56,319 nt of DNA from an uncultured Spirochaetota bacterium (GCA_937872225.1 CALMRZ010000076.1:1-56319); one strand, 5' to 3'; shown: positions 19,555 through 28,139, counted from the first letter of the stretch. The notes: generated from the letters alone by a model not told the origin. Numbers and translations: made by a program.

Positions 19555-20049
19555 ATGACACATTCACATGCCTTTGCAGAGGATATGTTTCAGATTGAAG
19601 ATTATTCAGCGGAAAGCGAAGAACGTCTCTCCCATGTTGATCCGTCCCGAAGGATCCTCCTTATTTCACACTGCCTGCGAAGCAGCGCCGTATGCAAGGC
19701 TTCCATCGAAACCTGGGGCATCGACTGCGTAGAGTGCAATCCCCGCTGCCAGGTGAACCTGCTGCGCCGGAAGGCCCTTGACCTGGGTTACCAGGGCGTA
19801 TGCGTCGCCCCCGGCGGATCCATGGCACTCAAGTACGTGAAGGAACAGAGGCCGGCGGGAATCGTCGCCGTTGCCTGCATGAAGGAGCTCGAGGAGGGGA
19901 TCGACAATGTTGCCAGACTGGCCGGATCCGGTATAGAGGCGCCGCCCATCGTCGTGGTGCCCCTCACGAAGGACGGCTGCGTCAACACCGAGGTCAACGT
20001 CCAGATGGCGTATGATAAAATTTCAATCGGGTGCGCTGCACAATCATGA
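19555..20049 (+). CDS. DUF116-family cysteine-rich protein
   Basis: A 164-residue protein with the DUF116 pattern: ILLISHCLRSSAVCKA, ECNPRCQV, VCVAPGGSMALKYV and IVAVACMKELEEGI. Several conserved cysteines (in SHC, AVC, DCVEC and RC) suggest a metal or Fe-S site. The biochemical role of DUF116 is not established to my knowledge. It starts at ATG 19555 after GGGGG, 14 bases past the isomerase, and overlaps dxr by four bases (ATGA), so it is made with the MEP enzymes. It could serve Fe-S enzymes IspG/IspH or act on an isoprenoid; neither is shown. Confidence 0.8.
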   Translation: MTHSHAFAEDMFQIEDYSAESEERLSHVDPSRRILLISHCLRSSAVCKASIETWGIDCVECNPRCQVNLLRRKALDLGYQGVCVAPGGSMALKYVKEQRPAGIVAVACMKELEEGIDNVARLAGSGIEAPPIVVVPLTKDGCVNTEVNVQMAYDKISIGCAAQS

Positions 20050-21206
20050 AACGGATAACCATACTGGGATGCACCGGAAGCATCGGACTGCAGACCCTCG
20101 ATGTCATTCGAAGAAACAGGAACGACTTTGCCGTGGCCGGACTCTGCTGCCATTCCAGCATTGACATCATGGAGCGGCAGATAGCCGAATTCGGCGTAAC
20201 ACTGGCGGCGGTCTTCGACGAGGATCGGGCGCGTGAACTGCGGCGCAGAACCGGCATCGAAGTGCTGACCGGTCTCGAGGGCATCATAGAACTGGCGGAA
20301 CTTGACCGGGCTGACATGGTGCTGAACGCCCTGGTCGGCAGCATTGGCATACTCCCCACCGAGGCTGCAATCAGGAGCGGCAAAGATGTGGCGCTGGCGA
20401 ACAAGGAGACCCTTGTCTCCGCCGGCGATATCATCATGGCCCGGGCGCGCGAAAAGGGCGTTTCGATCCTGCCGGTCGATTCCGAGCATTCAGCCCTGTT
20501 CCAATGCCTCAACGGCGAGAACCATAAAGCGGTACGGAGGCTTCTTCTCACCTGCTCCGGCGGCGCCTTCCGGGACACGCCCCATGAAGAGCTTCAGCAC
20601 ATGACGGCGGAGGACGCTCTGAAGCACCCAAGCTGGAATATGGGACCCAAGATCACCGTTGATTCCGCAACCCTCATGAACAAGGGGTTCGAGGTGATCG
20701 AGGCCCGCATGCTCTTTGATACGGATTACGACGCCATCGACGTGGTGATTCATCCCCAGAGCATCATCCATTCACTGGTGGAGTTCGTGGACAATTCCGT
20801 GCTGGCCCAGCTCGGCTATCCTGACATGCGCCTCCCCATACAGTACGCCCTCACCTATCCGGAGCGTACCTCTGCGGAACCGGCTCCCCTTGACCTCGCC
20901 GCACTCGGGGCGCTGACCTTCAGGTCACCGGACCTTGACCGGTTTCCCTGCCTGGCCTACGCCATTGAAGCGGGTAAAACCGGCGGCACCATGCCCTGCG
21001 TCCTGAACGCCGCCAACGAAGCTGCGGTGCAGGCATTCCTTGCCGGCAGGATAGGGTTCATGGATATTGCCGCTCTTGTCAGAGAGGCCCTTGACGGCCA
21101 CGCGCCGTCAGCCAGGCCGGACCTGGATGAAATCATAGAACTGGACCTGCGCATCAAGCGGGTCATGGCCGAAAAGCTGCAGGTCGGAGACCCCTGCCAT
21201 GGCTGA
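20046..21206 (+). CDS. dxr: 1-deoxy-D-xylulose-5-phosphate reductoisomerase
   Basis: A 386-residue NADPH enzyme making 2-C-methylerythritol 4-phosphate. The nucleotide-binding GCTGSIGLQTLDVIRR opens the protein; the metal and substrate region LPVDSEHSALFQCL, the flexible loop (CSGGAFRDTP) and HPSWNMGPKITVDSATLMNK follow, all characteristic. ATG 20046 overlaps the DUF116 stop by four bases; an upstream in-frame ATG at 20031 is unneeded. It overlaps ispF by eight bases. Confidence 0.97.
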   Translation: MKRITILGCTGSIGLQTLDVIRRNRNDFAVAGLCCHSSIDIMERQIAEFGVTLAAVFDEDRARELRRRTGIEVLTGLEGIIELAELDRADMVLNALVGSIGILPTEAAIRSGKDVALANKETLVSAGDIIMARAREKGVSILPVDSEHSALFQCLNGENHKAVRRLLLTCSGGAFRDTPHEELQHMTAEDALKHPSWNMGPKITVDSATLMNKGFEVIEARMLFDTDYDAIDVVIHPQSIIHSLVEFVDNSVLAQLGYPDMRLPIQYALTYPERTSAEPAPLDLAALGALTFRSPDLDRFPCLAYAIEAGKTGGTMPCVLNAANEAAVQAFLAGRIGFMDIAALVREALDGHAPSARPDLDEIIELDLRIKRVMAEKLQVGDPCHG

Positions 21207-21708
21207 TACCGCTTCCCTCATTATACCCGATATCCGGACCGGCTTCGGCATGGATTCACATCGCTTTGCCGCCGGGGATACAAAGAAGCTTATCCTGGGT
21301 GGCGTTGAAATCCCGGGTGAACCGGGATTCGAGGCGAACTCCGACGGCGATGTCGTGTTTCACGCCCTCTTCAACGCCGTGTCCCAGGCCCTGGGCGAGG
21401 GGTCCATCAGCTATTTCGCCGACCCTCTCTGCCGTAAGGGCGTCACCGACAGCGGCGAATATCTCGCGGTGATCCGCGATATCATGGGACAGCGCGGTTA
21501 CGCAATCGGAAACATCGGCATTATGCTGGAAGGGAGCAGGCCCCGCATCGCCGGCCGTGAAGGTCCGATGAAGGACCGGATTGCCGGCATCTTTACTATC
21601 ACCCCCGACCGGATAGGCATTACCGCAACATCAGGGGAAGGACTTACCGATTTCGGCAGGGGCCTGGGCATGCAGTGCTTCTGCGTCGTCACACTGCAGA
21701 GGAAATGA
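21199..21708 (+). CDS. ispF: 2-C-methyl-D-erythritol 2,4-cyclodiphosphate synthase, divergent
   Basis: A 169-residue homotrimeric zinc enzyme that cyclises CDP-ME 2-phosphate. The zinc motif GMDSHRF and the later NSDGDVVFHAL are present, so the three metal ligands (Asp, His, His) are kept. Two departures are visible: the usual HSDGD reads NSDGD, and the normally invariant GxxFPDTD block reads SYFADPLC. The C-terminal substrate loop TATSGEGLTDFGRG also differs from the common TTEKLGFTGRG. It overlaps dxr by eight bases. Probably active but specialised or a second copy. Confidence 0.92.
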   Translation: MADTASLIIPDIRTGFGMDSHRFAAGDTKKLILGGVEIPGEPGFEANSDGDVVFHALFNAVSQALGEGSISYFADPLCRKGVTDSGEYLAVIRDIMGQRGYAIGNIGIMLEGSRPRIAGREGPMKDRIAGIFTITPDRIGITATSGEGLTDFGRGLGMQCFCVVTLQRK

Positions 21709-21712
21709 CATC

Positions 21713-23347
21713 ATGAAACTGAGAAGCTATGCGAAAATCAATCTCACCCTCGATATCCTGGGGAAAAGAGACGACGGCTACCATGAGCTGGAAAGCGTGT
21801 TCCAGCAGGTGAACCTGTTTGACGACATCATCATTCAACCAAGGGAAGACGGCGCGATCCATGTCACCGCCACGAGCGATGAAATAGCGGGCCGGAACAA
21901 CATATGCTACGGCGCCGCCCTCAGGCTCAAAGAGGAGACAGGCCTTACACAGGGGGTGGACATTGGTATCACAAAGAGGATACCGATGGGCGCCGGCCTG
22001 GGCGGCGGCAGTTCCAATGCAGCAGCCGTGCTGAAAGGGATGAACCACCTCTTCCGCCTGGGGCTGGACCGCGAAGAACTGTCCCGCATCGGCGGCGCTA
22101 TCGGGATGGATGTTCCCTTTCATCTTCAGGGAGGCACCTGCATCGGCAGGGGACGGGGGGAAATCATCGAGCCGCTTAAGCCGCTCCCGAAGCTCTACCT
22201 GGTCATCGTGTATCCCGGATTCAGCATCAGCACCAAGGAGGCCTACGGAACCCTGCGCTATGACAGGACCGGAACAACAAGGAGCACCTCCGCCTTCAGG
22301 CGCGATTATGACCTTCGCCATATCCATAACGATTTTGAATATTCCATCATCGATCGCTATCCCGAAATCGGCGCCATCAAAAAATCTCTGGGAAACCATG
22401 CACTCCTGTCCGGCTCAGGGTCCTGCGTCTTCGGCATCTACCAAGACCCTGATGAGGCGAAACGCTATTACGAGCTAATGCGGCACACGTATGAATCCGT
22501 GTTCATCACCGAGACAATTAACAAGAAAATCTTTTTTGCGGATGCGATGGGTTTTTGCGGCGGAGTGAAGCGGGCCCTCGACGGAATCTCACAGCTCGGC
22601 ACCGGAGGCACCATCCAGGTCCTGGGAAACCTCGTTCACAATGAGCAGGTAACACGACGGCTCCGCGAACAGGGAGTGCGGTTCATCAGCGACCATAAGG
22701 CGGCCGAGAACGGCACGGTCGTCATCTCCGCCCACGGCGTATCGGACAGCACGCAGAAGGAGCTCGGCGACCGGGGACTGCCGGTGGTAGACCTCACCTG
22801 CCCTGTGGTGAAGTCACTGCAGGAGATCACCAAGCAGAAGGAACGGGAGGGTAAAACGATCATTATACTCGGCGATGCAGAGCATCCGGAAATCCGGGGA
22901 GTGACCGGAAACTTATCTCGCTTCAGGGTCGTCCGCGGCGCTGAGGAGATAACCGGCGCCGACCTCCCCGCGGGCGCCTTCATTGCATCGCAGACGACCA
23001 TGGATACCGCGCACTATGATCAATTCAAGGAGACAATGCGCGCCCTGCGCAGCGACATCGAGGCAGCCGATTCGGTGTGCCACGCAACGCGCAAGCGGCA
23101 GTCAAGTGCCCAGGACCTTGCCGGCCGTTCGGACCTCGTTCTTGTCATCGGCGGAAGCATTTCAGCAAACACGAAACGCCTTCTTGACGTATGCCGCAGG
23201 AGCACGCGGGCGCTCCAGATTGAAAGCGACGAGGAACTGGACCCGGAATGGTTCGCTGACTGCGAACGGATCGGGATAACCGCGGGGGCGTCAACGCCCG
23301 ACTGGGTCATTGAATCCGTGGAAAGCAGGCTGCGATTATTATTGTAA
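21713..23347 (+). CDS. ispE-ispH: fused CDP-ME kinase (IspE) and HMBPP reductase (IspH)
   Basis: A 544-residue bifunctional protein in one unbroken frame. Residues 1-265 are IspE, a GHMP kinase phosphorylating CDP-methylerythritol: SYAKINLTLDILGKRDDGYH and the ATP loop GAGLGGGSSNAAAVL. Residues 272-544 are IspH, the 4Fe-4S enzyme that reduces HMBPP to IPP and DMAPP: FADAMGFCGGVKRAL (Cys282), DLTCPVVK (Cys363) and SVCHATRKRQ (Cys456) give all three cluster ligands, with SAHGVSD, ASQTTMD and TAGASTPDWVI also conserved. The linker is only about seven residues. IspE and IspH catalyse non-consecutive steps (4th and 7th). It begins four bases after ispF. Confidence 0.96.
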   Translation: MKLRSYAKINLTLDILGKRDDGYHELESVFQQVNLFDDIIIQPREDGAIHVTATSDEIAGRNNICYGAALRLKEETGLTQGVDIGITKRIPMGAGLGGGSSNAAAVLKGMNHLFRLGLDREELSRIGGAIGMDVPFHLQGGTCIGRGRGEIIEPLKPLPKLYLVIVYPGFSISTKEAYGTLRYDRTGTTRSTSAFRRDYDLRHIHNDFEYSIIDRYPEIGAIKKSLGNHALLSGSGSCVFGIYQDPDEAKRYYELMRHTYESVFITETINKKIFFADAMGFCGGVKRALDGISQLGTGGTIQVLGNLVHNEQVTRRLREQGVRFISDHKAAENGTVVISAHGVSDSTQKELGDRGLPVVDLTCPVVKSLQEITKQKEREGKTIIILGDAEHPEIRGVTGNLSRFRVVRGAEEITGADLPAGAFIASQTTMDTAHYDQFKETMRALRSDIEAADSVCHATRKRQSSAQDLAGRSDLVLVIGGSISANTKRLLDVCRRSTRALQIESDEELDPEWFADCERIGITAGASTPDWVIESVESRLRLLL

Positions 23348-23370
23348 AAGCGAATCAGAGGAACGGATCT

Positions 23371-24438
23371 ATGCGTGATACTTCATTGCAGATAAAAGTC
23401 GGGAATGCCGTCATCGGCGGCAGGCATATCCCGATTCAGACCATGATCAAGAACCGGGTCACTGACGTTGACCGGACTCTCGGCAAGATCGAGGCCCTTG
23501 CCGCCATCGGATGCGACATCGTCAGGATCACCGTGCCGGATATGGCCGCGGTCCAGGGGCTGCGCCGCGTATTAAAGCACTCGGTGCTGCCCATCGTTGC
23601 GGACATACACTTTGACTACCGCCTGGCGATCCTCGCGGTGGAGGCCGGCGTGCACAAGGTCCGCATAAACCCGGGCAACATCGGCGACGAAAGCAAGGTG
23701 CACAAAGTCATCGACTGCCTGAAGGAACACCGCGTCCCCGTCAGGATCGGCATAAACGGCGGGTCCCTGCCGAAGCGCCTGAAACCGCGCTTCAGGGATC
23801 CCGTGCAGGCGATGATCGAGGCCGCCCGGGAGGAAACAGGATACTTTGAGCGGCGGGGGTTCCGCGACATCATCCTCTCCTTCAAGTCCTCATCCGTCAT
23901 GGAGACCATCAATGTCAACCGCCTTGCCCGGCAGATTTTCCCCTATCCGTTCCACATCGGGGTTACGGAAGCAGGGGACCTCATCGACGGTACCGTCAAG
24001 AATGCCGCGGGAATCGCAGCGCTCCTCCTCGAGTATGTCGGCAACACCATCCGCGTCAGCCTCACCGCCCCGGAGGAGGAAGAGGTCATCGTGGCAAAAA
24101 AGATACTGGAGGCAGTGGGACGGAGGGAATCATCATGCGAGATCATCAGCTGTCCCACCTGCGGCAGGACCGACGGAGATATCGGCCTCATGGTGCGTAG
24201 CATCAAGGATACTCTGGCAGGAAAGGCGCTGAGAAAACATCTGAAGATAGCCGTCATGGGGTGTGTTGTCAACGGCCCCGGCGAGGCGGAGCATGCTGAT
24301 TTCGGCGTCGCCTGCGGAAAGGGTAAATCGATTCTTTTTAAGAACGGAACTAAATTAAAAGTGGTTCAGAATGACGACATCATGGACGAGTTGATGCTGA
24401 TGCTGGATGAATACACGATCGATTCCCCGGGTGCCTGA
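23371..24438 (+). CDS. ispG: 4-hydroxy-3-methylbut-2-enyl-diphosphate synthase
   Basis: A 355-residue TIM-barrel plus Fe-S domain enzyme converting MEcPP to HMBPP. The N-terminal half holds GCDIVRITVPD, ADIHFDYRLA and VRINPGNIGD. The cluster ligands are CPTC near residue 265 and the Cys of VMGCVVNGPGEAEHADFG, whose Glu is the fourth ligand. It ends the plus-strand isoprenoid block. Electrons must come from flavodoxin or ferredoxin. The opening QTMIKNRVTDV replaces the common QSMTNTDT, so it is a somewhat divergent member. Confidence 0.95.
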   Translation: MRDTSLQIKVGNAVIGGRHIPIQTMIKNRVTDVDRTLGKIEALAAIGCDIVRITVPDMAAVQGLRRVLKHSVLPIVADIHFDYRLAILAVEAGVHKVRINPGNIGDESKVHKVIDCLKEHRVPVRIGINGGSLPKRLKPRFRDPVQAMIEAAREETGYFERRGFRDIILSFKSSSVMETINVNRLARQIFPYPFHIGVTEAGDLIDGTVKNAAGIAALLLEYVGNTIRVSLTAPEEEEVIVAKKILEAVGRRESSCEIISCPTCGRTDGDIGLMVRSIKDTLAGKALRKHLKIAVMGCVVNGPGEAEHADFGVACGKGKSILFKNGTKLKVVQNDDIMDELMLMLDEYTIDSPGA

Positions 24439-24459
24439 TCTGTGATAATACTGAATGAA

Positions 24460-24490
24460 AGTCCTCATCGCGCCGGTGCGACAGAGGACT
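24460..24490. terminator. hairpin between convergent ispG and the 489-residue gene
   Basis: AGTCCTC and GAGGACT form the outer 7-bp stem, and TCGC/GCGA an inner stem. It lies between two convergent stops and overlaps the stop codon of the minus gene, so it could end transcription both ways. No long T-run. Confidence 0.45.
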
Positions 24491-25958
24491 AAGCCCTGCC
24501 CATTTCAGACAGGCCCTTGCTGATTTTTGCGTGGGTCTCGTTCCAGGCTTCCTGGAGGATGGCTATTTTCTTTCCCAGGACCCCGGACTTGTCAAGGGAG
24601 CTGTTGTTGATCTTGTATGCGGTATCCACGAGGGCGCTCCGGACGGCGGCGCTGTTGTCCTTGATTGACTGGATCAGTTCCCGGGCCATCTGCCTCGAAA
24701 TATACAAGCGGGTTCCCTTGCGGTCAGTTATCTGGTTGCTCCGGTGTTCCGAAACGGCCAGGGCCTGGGAGTAATTCCGTGTGAACTCCTTCACGGCGGG
24801 GAGCATGTCCGTCATCGGCTTCAGAAGGACCGCCGATGCCGGCGACTTCTGCAGCTCCTTGTTTAAAAAGTCGACCACCAGGACAAGGGAGTTCCGGACA
24901 TACTCGGAAACGAACTTGAGGGACATGTTGAAGGTACCGGGCGAGTGAAAAAGATATCTCTCCTGCTCAGACCCGGCAAGGCCGGTCGCCGCGGCCCCGA
25001 TCTTCGGCATGGGCCGCCCCTGCGGGTCCCCCATGTAGCACAGGTCCTCAAGTATCTCTTTCAGTTCCTTGGGATCAACCGATGCGGCCTTATCCTTTTC
25101 AAGGGACCGTATCGCGTCAAGGGCCCCCTGGGTGGCGGCAGCATAGCGCCTGGCCAGGTCCCGGAGGTTCCACTCGCCGATTATATTTCCGACAATTTCA
25201 TCGAACCTGGCCGGCGTGATGTTCCGCGTGTGCATTAGGGCGTTCCGAAGGCCCATCTGCTGCATCATCAGGATGATAAGCTCCCCGATCTCCTTGTCGC
25301 CCATGGGTTTGCGGTTTATCTTTATGTTCATCTCGAGGAAATAGCCTATGCTCGCCTTGAAATTGTGAAAGGCCTCGCCGCTTGTCGCAAAGACATTGTC
25401 CCGGGAGATAAGCTCGCCTATCCTGGCGTTGATCCGGTGATAAAAGAAGATGTCGTTCACGTCGTTCAGGAACATGCGGAGAACCGGCTCCGCGCTGTAG
25501 AGGAGCGTCCGCTCCCATCCCTTCAGCTCCTCTTCCAGCTTGCGGGCATAGATGTTGTTTTTCCGCGAATGGCCGAGGGAGGCATAATTCGGGTTCTGCT
25601 CCAGGTTGATCCGGTCCTGATCGGCAATCTCCTTTCTCAGGGCCTCGATCATGGCGGTGAGATGGAATTTCTCCAGATAACGCTCGTTGAAAAAACCCAG
25701 GATCTCCTGGTACGCATAGGTATCGCCCACCTTGCCGCTGGTGAAGGCCCGGACCATCCGGTAATACCGCTCGATTTCCGCGGCAATCTCCTCAATTTTT
25801 TTGCGGATGACCGCGTCGCCGGCCCGGGTCCCCTTCTCGTAGGAGAGCTGCGTCAGCCGGTTAACGACATCCAGCAGCTTGTCCCGTTTCTCGTCGGCCG
25901 TCCTGAGCTTGCCGCTCAGGTACACGCCGGCATGGTAGGTGTCACCCGATTGTCTCAT
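24489..25958 (-). CDS. helical cytoplasmic protein of unknown function
   Basis: A 489-residue, mainly alpha-helical and highly charged protein with no signal peptide, membrane segment or motif I recognise. Stretches such as KRDKLLDVVNRLTQLSYEKG and EIAAEIERYYRMV suggest helical bundles or coiled coil. Its start overlaps the stop of the SCP2-like gene by four bases, so the two are co-translated. It may work with that lipid-binding-type protein, but nothing in the sequence proves a function. Confidence 0.75.
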   Translation of the reverse strand: MRQSGDTYHAGVYLSGKLRTADEKRDKLLDVVNRLTQLSYEKGTRAGDAVIRKKIEEIAAEIERYYRMVRAFTSGKVGDTYAYQEILGFFNERYLEKFHLTAMIEALRKEIADQDRINLEQNPNYASLGHSRKNNIYARKLEEELKGWERTLLYSAEPVLRMFLNDVNDIFFYHRINARIGELISRDNVFATSGEAFHNFKASIGYFLEMNIKINRKPMGDKEIGELIILMMQQMGLRNALMHTRNITPARFDEIVGNIIGEWNLRDLARRYAAATQGALDAIRSLEKDKAASVDPKELKEILEDLCYMGDPQGRPMPKIGAAATGLAGSEQERYLFHSPGTFNMSLKFVSEYVRNSLVLVVDFLNKELQKSPASAVLLKPMTDMLPAVKEFTRNYSQALAVSEHRSNQITDRKGTRLYISRQMARELIQSIKDNSAAVRSALVDTAYKINNSSLDKSGVLGKKIAILQEAWNETHAKISKGLSEMGRA

Positions 25959-26326
25959 TTTTTTCCGAGCTTCATCATTTCGGTGACGACCCCGGTAAAG
26001 GCAAGGGCCAGATTGGCGTCCCCCTGGAGCTTCAGCGAGCCGTCCTGGAGGGCCCCCATGAAGGCCTTGTTGTTGCCCGAAGCCATGACCCTGAAGGCGG
26101 TGGCGGCGTCCTTCCAGACCAGGGATATTTCCGCTTTGGGAAAGTCGCCCCTGCGGGACTCGATCCCGCCGTTATTGAACGTGAAAAAACGTCCCCTAGC
26201 ACCGTCCTCGGTCTTTATGACCATGGTATAGTTTTTTTCCATCAGCTTTTTCTTGAATTCAGGATACTTCTTTGCGGCCCTTTTTAATTTAACTTTCAGA
26301 ACAAACAGCAACAGTGAAAAACGCAT
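25955..26326 (-). CDS. SCP2 sterol-binding-domain-like protein
   Basis: A 123-residue protein resembling the SCP2 fold: RFFTFNNGGIESRRGDFPKAEISLVWKDAATAFRVMASGNN, then KAFMGALQDGSLKLQGDANLA; the GxLKLxGD end is the most typical part. SCP2 domains bind sterols, acyl-CoAs or other lipids in a hydrophobic tunnel. Start ATG 26326 has AAAGGAG upstream; the longer frame from 26482 has none. Its position just beyond a triterpene-cyclase cluster is suggestive, but the genes are convergent with that cluster and are a separate unit with the 489-residue protein. Confidence 0.7.
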   Translation of the reverse strand: MRFSLLLFVLKVKLKRAAKKYPEFKKKLMEKNYTMVIKTEDGARGRFFTFNNGGIESRRGDFPKAEISLVWKDAATAFRVMASGNNKAFMGALQDGSLKLQGDANLALAFTGVVTEMMKLGKK

Positions 26327-26541
26327 ACGGATCTCCTTTAAAAGAATATAACACCGCCGAACCACATGGTCACCGGTTCCATTTTCCTTTTTCGGAAATA
26401 AATTATCAAGTTTATTCGATGGCGTATGATAAAAAAAACGCTGCTGCCCGGACCACGGCAGCCGATATCTGAGTCCGGCCATTGATCATCATCTTTCGGC
26501 TGGACGGCGTCCAATCTTTTTAAAAAAAATCTGCTTTTTCC

Positions 26542-26572
26542 TTGACTCTCAAACATAACATTGTTATGTTTG
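26542..26572 (+). promoter_or_regulatory. promoter with overlapping 11-bp palindromic operator
   Basis: TTGACT (26542-26547) and TATGTT (26565-26570) are 17 bases apart. CAAACATAACA and TGTTATGTTTG (26550-26572) are perfect inverted repeats around one central base, covering the spacer and the -10. This is the geometry of a TetR-family repressor site; the second gene of the operon is a TetR regulator. A ribosome site AAGGAGG follows before ATG 26645. Confidence 0.75.
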
Positions 26573-26644
26573 GCACAATTAAGCCATGCCTGCTGATTAT
26601 ATGCAATTATTAACTAACCAATTAAAGTAAAAAGGAGGAACCCC

Positions 26645-27370
26645 ATGTCTATCGTATCCTGGTCAAAAGATGAAAATGTAGCCATCATATCCATGAACAA
26701 CGGTGAAAACAGGCAGAACCTCGACTTCGCCATTGCCATGAACAACGCGATTGACGAAATTGTGGCCGATAAAACGATCCAGGCCCTGATCCTCACCTCG
26801 AGCGATGAAAAAAACTTCTCGCAGGGTGTCGATGTCGCGTGGATGGGCCCCCTCTTCATGAAGAAGGAACTGCAGCCGATAAAGGACTTCATGTATAAAA
26901 TGAACGATGTATTCAAAAAACTGATGCTTTCGCCCATGCCGACCATAGCGGCCATTAACGGCCATGCCTTCGGGAACGGCGCGATCATAGCATGCGCCTG
27001 CGACTTCCGCTTCATGCGCGCCGACAGGGGCTTCTTCTGTTTCCCCGAAGTCAACGTCGGGATACCCCTCCTCTACGGCATGAACGCCTTCGTAAAAAAA
27101 GCCGTTCCCCTCTACAAGCTCGTCGAGATGCAGTTCGGCGGAAACCGCTACGGGGCGCCGGAGCTTGAGCAGTTCCACATCATCAAGAAGGCCTGCGCGA
27201 ACCAGGAGGAGCTGATGAAGGAGAGCCTGGCCTTCGCCCGGACCTTCCAGAAAAAGCGCGGCATCCTGGGCGAAATGAAAAAACGGATGTACAAGGACAT
27301 CATCGACACGATGGACTCCATGGACGCCAAGCACTCCATCGAGCCGGCGTTCCTCATGATACCGGATTAA
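26645..27370 (+). CDS. enoyl-CoA hydratase/isomerase-family protein, isomerase-like
   Basis: A 241-residue crotonase-fold protein. The oxyanion-hole loops are visible (SSDEKNFSQGVDV and AAINGHAFGNGAIIACACDF). Of the two catalytic glutamates of hydratases, only the one in FCFPEVNVGI is present; the position of the other holds Ile (GNGAIIA instead of GGGxE). One-Glu members are typically delta3,delta2-enoyl-CoA isomerases, and the FRFMRADRGF stretch resembles plant-type enoyl-CoA isomerases. It is first in the palindrome-controlled block with a FadH-type reductase downstream, which fits removal of double bonds during beta-oxidation of unsaturated acyl chains. Confidence 0.85.
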   Translation: MSIVSWSKDENVAIISMNNGENRQNLDFAIAMNNAIDEIVADKTIQALILTSSDEKNFSQGVDVAWMGPLFMKKELQPIKDFMYKMNDVFKKLMLSPMPTIAAINGHAFGNGAIIACACDFRFMRADRGFFCFPEVNVGIPLLYGMNAFVKKAVPLYKLVEMQFGGNRYGAPELEQFHIIKKACANQEELMKESLAFARTFQKKRGILGEMKKRMYKDIIDTMDSMDAKHSIEPAFLMIPD

Positions 27371-27422
27371 TGACGGCGCCGGCCCGGGGCCGCCCTGAGC
27401 CCCCGGCGCGGAGCGAAGAACT

Positions 27423-28025
27423 ATGAGAAAAAACAACCGGGAACGGATTCTTAAAACGGCGCGGCAGCTTCTCCCCCGCTACGGCTACAACGGCATCTCG
27501 ATCCGCGCCATAGCGGAGAAGGCGAAGCTGACCACCGGCGCCATCTATTTCCACTTCAAAGACAAGATGGACATCTACAAGACCATCTGCTTTGAAGCCA
27601 TTGACATGCTCATAGCCAATTTCCGCGAACGCATGGAAAGCCGGAAAACTCCCAGCCAGAAGCTCATTTCGACCTTTGACTCGTATATCGACTTCTTTTA
27701 CAACCACCAGGACCATTACAATATCCTCATGGAGTACAAGGCCCATTATGATCCCGACGTGAAGGACGATCATCTCGAGGTGACGAAGAAATTGAGCGAA
27801 ATGTACGAGCTGATGGAGGAGACGATCCGCGCCGGCATCCAGGACGGCTCCTTCCGGGAGATCGACCCGCGCATGCTCTCGGTGCTGCTCGCGGCCGTGA
27901 CCGAGGGGATGCTGCAGCTCAAGAAGCTGGGCATCTTCGACTACATGAAGATCAGCGACGAGAACTTCCGGAGGTTTATGGGCGATACCATCGGCAGGGG
28001 CATCCTGAACGAACGGGTGAAATGA
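27423..28025 (+). CDS. TetR/AcrR-family regulator of the acyl-CoA block
   Basis: A 200-residue TetR-type protein. The N-terminal helix-turn-helix is residues 5-55 (RERILKTARQLLPRYGYNGI, SIRAIAEKAKLTTGAIYFHF, then KDKMDIYKTI). It is the second gene of the unit, 52 bases after the isomerase-like gene, so autoregulation through the palindrome at 26550-26572 is likely. Fatty-acid regulators of this family respond to acyl-CoA; that is inferred here from gene context. Confidence 0.9.
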   Translation: MRKNNRERILKTARQLLPRYGYNGISIRAIAEKAKLTTGAIYFHFKDKMDIYKTICFEAIDMLIANFRERMESRKTPSQKLISTFDSYIDFFYNHQDHYNILMEYKAHYDPDVKDDHLEVTKKLSEMYELMEETIRAGIQDGSFREIDPRMLSVLLAAVTEGMLQLKKLGIFDYMKISDENFRRFMGDTIGRGILNERVK

Positions 28026-28026
28026 G

Positions 28027-28105
28027 GAATCACCCCCCAGAGGGAGGCTTATGACTTGAACTGAGCAAAAAGTGCCCCCACGGGGATTTAGGGGGCTTTT
28101 GTAAG
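28027..28105. repeat. dispersed C/G-rich repeat, copy 2
   Basis: Same layout as 9921-9997: a GGCTTATGACTT block followed by GCCCCCACGGGGATTTAGGGGG. It fills the gap between the TetR gene and the first NMO-like gene. Its hairpin-forming core could weaken readthrough. Confidence 0.6.
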
Positions 28106-28139
28106 GATATAACGACTACAATTGCCAGGAGTAAATAGA

